From Datura wrightii (lineage: Eukaryota; Streptophyta; Magnoliopsida; Solanales; Solanaceae): 64,000 bases of DNA. The stretch covers positions 180,547,501-180,611,500 of the forward strand of contig JASDFA010000010.1 of NCBI GenBank assembly GCA_035772735.1, written 5' to 3'. Position 1 is the first letter of the stretch; each line of letters opens with the position of its first letter. Below are positions 58,005 to 64,000 of this stretch, one piece after another. The notes beneath the pieces were generated by a model, which did not search any database, had not been told where the DNA came from, and worked only from the letters and a program-made list of their open reading frames with translations. The position numbers and the translations under genes are program-made.

Positions 58005-59705
58005 CTAATTTTGGTTCTTGCACTTGTTTATGGTCCTTGGAGCTGCAAAGCAAGAGAAAGAATGTCATTCTAAACCTACTTTAAAGCATATAATGATAAT
58101 TTATCAACTAAACAGTAGAGAAAAAAGTGCTCATGATCACAGGGATAAGACATACCTAGCCCAATTGCCTCTGAGCTTTTCATGATCCGCAATCTCTTAC
58201 ACGAGTCTATGAACATCCTATTGTAACATCCAAATAGAACAATGAGTGAATGCAACTAAATACAATGTTGGCTTCAGACTTAGATATTTGACATAAAATG
58301 TTGGAGCATAATAACTTACTCCCAAGGAACATCGCCAACGAGCATCCAGTCACCATCCTTGTCTTCATAAGTCAGCACATATTCAGAACCATTGACAAGA
58401 TCCATCAAATGACTTTCACTGAGTTTCTCTTGCCCTGGAAGTCCATCACTTGCGCACTGACCTGAATGATAGTCACAAAATTATAGCATCACTTAGACAC
58501 ATACACGATCTCGAGACTCAAACCACAATACTAGCAAAACAGATGTCCACTAACACTAACAGTTCTCAAAGTGCCTATCAGAAAAATGAAAAAGATTGTC
58601 TAATTTACGCCCTGCTGCGTGATGCCTGATAAAAAAAACTGTATGGATGGAAAAGGTACAACAAGAAACTATGGTTCAAACATAGGATTCAAAGGGTTCC
58701 ATTCTTTTTCTTATCAATTATTTTAATAACGATTCAAAAGGTAACTTTTTTCACCAACGTTTGGACACATGGGGAAACCCTAGGATTTGTACATGGTATT
58801 TGGGTGCTATATAATTTTATCAATTATTCTTGTTCATGTCAGAATGGTAATATTAGTAAATTTTCTTTCTTCAGAGATTGAGCTGTCTTCATAAAAGCTT
58901 GCATGAATATTGTTGTTTGTGGATGCTATAAAGAGAGAAATCATACCAATACTAAAGCAGCTGAACATCTTTTCAAGTGCTGATGAGAGCTCTGCATAGT
59001 TGCTGTAAGTTTTGATATCAACCTTTCTCAGGTATGGAGCACCATCCATGCTAACCTTAACATAAAGGCAACTTGAACCTGTTTTCCCTTCAGCATCATT
59101 TTTCTTAGTAGCCAGGGTATTTTTTCTGAATGATCTAATTGGTGGCCATCCTACTACTTGTGCTCTAATTCCACAACAAAAAATTAACCAAAGTTTAACC
59201 ATAATTGCAGAAAAAAAATTGTACCCAAACTAACAAAAGAAGCAACAAAAATTCAAGAATTTAAGAAAAAGAGAAAAGTTACTAACTTTGAAGTGTGAGG
59301 AGCACCATTATCATTTGATGGAATAGGTTGTTTTCCTTCAACAGGCTTTGGACGTCCATTCCCTCTTTTTGGGGAAAACAACACATCCCCTTTTCCCCCA
59401 TCAGCTTCGGATCTGCAATTAATCGACAAATCCCATTTTCCAGATGCATCAATGGAATCAGAAAAAACCCTTTTTGTTCTTGATGTAAAAATGCTTAAAG
59501 GGTTACGACCCAATTTTTTATCTTCCAAATCTTTACCAAAAAGAGAAACCCCAAGAGACTCAGTACCGGGCAACCCAAGTCTCAGCTCAGTCTCCTTAAG
59601 GTTGAGAACAGAGGAAGAGGAAGAAGAAGAGATCTTATCAGAACTTCTTTCCATTAAAGAAGCTTCAGATAGACCTATATAATCATGTTCTAATGGTACA
59701 GACAT
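58005..59705 (-). CDS. IAA27: Aux/IAA auxin-response repressor, IAA27 type
   Basis: A nuclear co-receptor and repressor: it binds ARF factors and is degraded with TIR1/AFB F-box proteins when auxin is present. Exons: 59287-59705, 58947-59164, 58320-58461, 58156-58217, 58005-58042, together 879 nt and 292 aa. Domain I: ETELRLGLPG (about 38-47, LxLxL repression motif recruiting TOPLESS). Basic motif TKRVFSDSID. Domain II degron QVVGWPPIRSFRKN (about 142-155), intact. Domains III/IV (PB1): VSMDGAPYLRKVDIKTYSNY, ELSSALEKMFSCFSIG, YEDKDGDWMLVGDVPWEMFI and SCKRLRIMKSSEAIGLAPR. The MSVPLEHDYIGLSE start matches the IAA27 subgroup, so the ATG at 59705 is preferred over an in-frame ATG at 59753. Confidence 0.95.
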
Positions 59706-60309
59706 GGAATTTGAGCACAAATTAGTAAACAGACAAGCTGAATTTCCCAACAAGAATTCAAGAAACTATAGAAGAGATGAAAATAAATGCAACTTTTTTT
59801 TTTTTAAAGTTAAGAGAAGGGAAGGTGGTTTTGTTTATGCAGATTAAGAAAAAAGAAGAGGAACTTCTTTGATGCTTTTGTAGACTTCTTTTTGGAATAA
59901 ATGAACTGTGGAGTGTGTACAACTAGTACTATTGGAACTACTATTCCAGATGCTTATCTAGAAAGGTTTCTTTTCTTTCTTTTTTTTCAGTGGAATTATT
60001 TAAAACGAAGTAATTAACTAGTGCTAATTGTACATTTTGTCTTTGGAATCTTTGGTCGGAGAAACTAATGATGATGATTTCAACTTTGTCCACTTTATAA
60101 CCAACTCTCTGGTAGACAAAAGTCCGTTCACAAGTAGTACTGTTTTATGACAAATATTATACAGTAATAATAACAGTATGCAAGTAGGCATCGTTTGATG
60201 AAATATCATTACTCTGCCAAATACATTAAATATTTTTTTGTCCTTTAATAATAATACTGCCAAGACTCACCAATAAATGTGCTCCCTCCTTTGTTTTTCC
60301 TATGGCATA

Positions 60310-60315
60310 TGTCTC
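60310..60315 (+). promoter_or_regulatory. TGTCTC auxin-response element upstream of IAA27
   Basis: A single canonical AuxRE hexamer lies about 600 bp upstream of the start codon. Aux/IAA genes are often ARF targets, but one hexamer is weak evidence. Confidence 0.3.
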
Positions 60316-61347
60316 ATTCTCATTTCATATCATATAATTATTATTTTAAGTTAATTACTTTCGTAATCTCAATTTATTTGATATTATTTAATTAAATATG
60401 AAACTAAAAAAAATAAATTAAAATTTAAAATAAATCGTACATATTTATATGGCTATAAAATATTTTATTAAAGGATCATTTCGTATGATGAATAATAATT
60501 TTAAAATAAAATATAGAATTATTTATATTTAATTAGATATTTATATGTATGATGGGATATCTTAATTTTATCTATTTTTTTCCTCACACCAGACGACTTT
60601 AAAGGTGAAAAGAAAATTTTATTTATAATTAAAAATAATATTCTTTTATAATAAATTACAAAATAAAGTATGTTATATAAATTGAGACAAAAGATATATT
60701 TATTTATTACTCTTTGCAATGACTAATATACCTCGAATATTCTTAATCATGAAAAATTACACTCCCTCTTTTCTTCACCATGCGAGGTAATTAACCAATT
60801 AACTTAATTTGAAAAACACTCTAAATAATACATACAATTGAAATTTAAAATTTATGAATTCTATTAAATTCATAACTCGATATAGTTACTTGATTCAAAA
60901 TTTTTAATATAGATCTAAAGGAGAAAAATAATTTTTTTAATTTTTAATTAAAAAAATTATTTTATAATCTATCGACAAGAAATATTTATTTCACATAAAA
61001 AAATTAAAAAGATTTATTTTTTTTTAATTGCAAAAGCTTAAGGGACACTTAATATTATAGCTCCGCCCGAGAGAGATACAAGTCAGTCGCTGGTAGCAGA
61101 TAGAGAGAAAGCGATAGATCAAAATGCCCCACAAATATAATAGTAATAATGATTTTTTCTTATCTCAGATTTGTCATTTTCTGAAATCTGTCATTTGTGG
61201 GGGACAGGTTGAAATAAAAACAAAGGAAATTAAAATAGGGGGAAAATTATAAGAATTGGTGAAAGCTGACAGAAAACGTAAGGAACAATCACCATAAAAG
61301 GGAAAGGATATTGACACAGTGCTTCTTTAATTGTCGCTGCTGAAGGG

Positions 61348-61368
61348 TTTTTTTTTTTTTTTTTTTTT
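61348..61368 (+). repeat. Poly-T tract
   Basis: An uninterrupted T run. No adjacent coding remnants that would suggest a retrocopied poly-A tail were recognised. Confidence 0.8.
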
Positions 61369-62996
61369 GGTTTGATATTCTGCTTACACAAATAAATAAA
61401 TCTGCCTACTGTCATAATAAAAAGAAAAGAAAAACAAAAGCATATGATTCTAACTTCTTTTTCCTTTTGTTTGTTAAAAGGGGCTTTGTCATTTCGTTGT
61501 TCTTCTTTACTAATTCATTGATTCTTGTAACACCTTTTTTTTTCTGTGGTTATTAACTTTTACTGAGGTCTCTCTTTTTTATACTGCACGCTTGTGTCCA
61601 TCGTCATTATTTATGCAAATCCACAAGATTACCTAATCTAAGAGTTGTCCACGCACGAAAACATTTTATATTTACAAGTTATAAATCAACCATTCGATTT
61701 AAGTAGTCATATAGGTAAGCCTTCTTAAAATATAAAATTTATAACATTAGTAAAAAAAGTATTTTTAACTCAAAAGTAATAATAGAAGTATCTTTGGATC
61801 AAATTAGTAACAGTATGCGTTGTTGAATCAAAATATTAATAAAAAATTTATTATTTACCTACTGATTTTTTACTAAAAGATGTTAAGTGACTATTCGCAT
61901 TGAATATCCGTAGGAAAAGAAAAAAATAATAGCGTTTTCACGTGAAAAAATCATGAAATTTCTCACTATTTCAGCGAAAAACTATTTCTCACCATGCATT
62001 TTCCCAATGAATAAGTTCGGTGGGAAATGAGTGGGAAAATCATGTCTTATAACATAAAAAGAAAACACACAAAGAAACTAAAGAGGGTTCAATATCTGCT
62101 ATATATACATTTAAAAAAAATAATTAATCATGTATAAATAGTGTAATTGTTTGCCGAAGGTCGGATGAACTCCCTCAACCCTACCTAGCTCCACCCTTGC
62201 TTTATTGATATGACATCGATCCTAACTATCTTGGCTTCGGATCTTTCACGAATATGTAGTGACGAATTCAAAATTTTAATTTAAGGAATTCAAAAAATAA
62301 AAAGATAAAAAATAATACAGTCTCTGAAAATCAAACCTTGAATGTTGGAATGCCTTTAGAATGTCTTGGACCACTAAACTAACCTTTTACATGTTGTATA
62401 TAAACACAAAAAAATTATCATATATATACAATATAATTTTTTTAGTGAAAAGTTCCATAGAAGAATTCAATATAAGTAATATATGCTAAATCACTCTTGG
62501 CTTATTCTTCTAAATCATATATTACTCTTTGATCCGTCCATATATATATATCATATCTTAATTTTTATTTCATACATTGTATTCATTGTAACCAATAAAC
62601 TCTTCGATCCTCAAGTTATTAGGATGATTGTTGGGAGTATCATCGTTACGTATAAAAGTATAAATGAATAATAAAATGTCGAATTATAATTAATTATTCA
62701 TTTGGATTAAACTCTTAAACTGGATTTTAAGCTGATACTGTGTTGGCTCGTAGCCAGCAGGTTGAGCCGTGGTCGGTTGAAGGCGAATCACTTAAGTTTT
62801 TAAAATCTTTAAAAGAAATTGTTAGTGCTTTGGTCCGACTTTGACTTACTCTTTTTTTTTTTTAATTCACTTAATTTTTTTGTGGACTTAACAAAAAAGA
62901 ATCACTTTAATTTGTTTGGGCTTAAATAGTACCAGTATATATATTTTCTTTTTTCCACGTGTGAGGATGGATTCTCTCAATTTATTTTTACTTATT

Positions 62997-62998
<2 letters not shown>

Positions 62999-63029
<31 letters not shown>
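62999..63029. repeat. (AT)n microsatellite
   Basis: A perfect AT dinucleotide run of about 15 units in very AT-rich DNA. Confidence 0.9.
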
Positions 63030-63034
<5 letters not shown>

Positions 63035-63320
63035 TATTTATCTAAAATTACTTTTATAATATTTTAATATATTCTTTTTAATATTAAATATTAAAAAATA
63101 TTATTTTATTTATTAATTTTTTTAAAAAATATATTAAATAATGATGAACAAATAAAAATAAACAGACATACACTGTTTTGCCTCAATGATAAAAGGGGAA
63201 AGTGCCAGCCGGCTATGCTGGTCTGAGAGGATAATCATCCATCCATCTATCACTTTCTATGAATTTGTACTAAATTAATTGGTAGGGTCATTTCTCCTTC
63301 TAATTGCCCTTTACCATATA

Positions 63321-63595
63321 CTCCCTTTTAAAATAATTAGTATTTTTAATTTATGTATATTTTTTTGAAAAGAATTATTTATTTTTAAAAAATAAAATAT
63401 ATTTTTATCAATTTACTTTTAATAAGTATCTTTAAAAGGATGTTACTTTCTAGTATCTTTTTAATTATATAAGATTTTCTTTATTTAAATAAGGATAAAA
63501 TTAAAAAAATATATTAATGTCTTCTTAATTATTTAAAATAAAGTATTTTGAAATAAAATTAAAAGATCAAAACACCACTTATTTTAAAACAGATG
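63321..63595. mobile_element. Stowaway-like MITE relic 4
   Basis: The left end CTCCCTTTTAAAATAATTAG and the complement of the right end CATCTGTTTTAAAATAAGTG are inverted, with TA on both outer sides. 275 bp, non-coding. Confidence 0.45.
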
Positions 63596-64000
63596 TAATA
63601 TATAATTTCGTATCTTAATCATTACCTTGAAGCTTATTTTTATTTATTTGTTATATTAAATATGTTTTTATTTATTTATTTTAATATATTAAAGAAATAT
63701 TATTTTTAAATATTAATTAATTAATTAATTACAATTATGTATGAATATAGGTATTATAATAAAATATATATTTTATTCATTATTTATTAAGTAATATGTA
63801 AAGTTTATCGTGACTAAAAATAAAAATAAATTAAGCTAGTATTTTTTTCATCCAATATTTAATACTTATATTAATATCTAATTAATAAAAGTTTCACTAT
63901 TTAAGTATAAATATATTTTTTTTCATTACAAAGTGCAATGCATTTGCATAATTTCTTCTTTCATGATCATGTGTTCATAAATTCAATGTAAATATCTGCG

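Larger units (their letters stand above)
59706..64000. other. AT-rich intergenic right end
   Basis: About 4.3 kb with no supportable gene. Contains the Aux/IAA upstream region, a poly-T tract (61348-61368), an (AT)n run (62999-63029), a Stowaway-like relic (63321-63595) and patches of weak SINE-like sequence near 62130-62215. Confidence 0.6.

Noticed and set aside
59706..59753. Upstream in-frame ATG for the Aux/IAA gene
   Set aside because: The extra 16 residues are not like the IAA27 N-terminus, whereas MSVPLEHDYIGLSE at 59705 is.
60000..64000. Possible hidden gene or system in the AT-rich right end
   Set aside because: Checked for splice-linked motifs, tRNA-like folds and transposase remnants on both strands; only MITE-like ends and simple repeats were seen.
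1..64000. CRISPR arrays, operons, phage or integrated viral sequence
   Set aside because: No regularly spaced repeats with unique spacers and no recognisable viral coding remnants. The gene structure is plainly eukaryotic, so these categories do not apply.

Overview
This window is nuclear DNA from a flowering plant, most likely Solanaceae. The evidence is spliced genes with AT-rich introns, a nuclear tRNA-Asn, degenerate SINEs matching the tobacco/potato TS-type (TTG-rich tail) and Au-type families, and many small MITEs. I cannot fix the genus. Gene models were assembled by hand from splice signals, conserved protein motifs and reading-frame arithmetic; every multi-exon model listed as complete closes in frame.

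Left third (1-27 kb, all genes on the minus strand): a first exon with transit-peptide character cut by the window edge (possibly glycerate kinase GLYK); an 11-exon A2-type cyclin (449 aa); a 9-exon VAS1/ISS1-type aromatic aminotransferase (394 aa); then a recently disturbed PPR cluster. The cluster holds an intact P-class PPR gene (814 aa), an upstream broken partial duplicate of it fused to a fragment of an unrelated coiled-coil gene, and between them a DYW-type PPR pseudogene split by a 971-bp GC-rich solo-LTR-like insertion.

Middle (27-40 kb): a 12-exon long-form tRNase Z (980 aa) with one GC-AG intron and a six-run GGGTC repeat just upstream of its start; two clear DNA-transposon derivatives, one a Mutator-type MITE with 10-bp target duplications; a tRNA-Asn(GUU) gene; and a three-exon delta-TIP aquaporin (248 aa).

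Right third (43-64 kb): a 12-exon ASCC1-like KH/LigT gene (462 aa) whose terminal coding segment is tandemly triplicated into its 3' region; in divergent orientation, a four-exon type II membrane protein with a methyltransferase-like domain (428 aa); a five-exon Aux/IAA gene of the IAA27 type (292 aa); then about 4 kb of AT-rich DNA with relic MITEs and simple repeats.

From memory, the gene order matches two Arabidopsis blocks: At1g80360-At1g80370(-At1g80380) and At3g16260-At3g16240-At3g16220(-At3g16200). The genes work in tRNA 3' processing, cell-cycle control, auxin precursor balance and auxin response, vacuolar transport and RNA metabolism. They do not form one pathway. I found no convincing new multi-gene system; the most unusual items are the PPR cluster, the triplicated exon end, the GC-AG intron, the G-quadruplex-like repeat and the nested MITEs.
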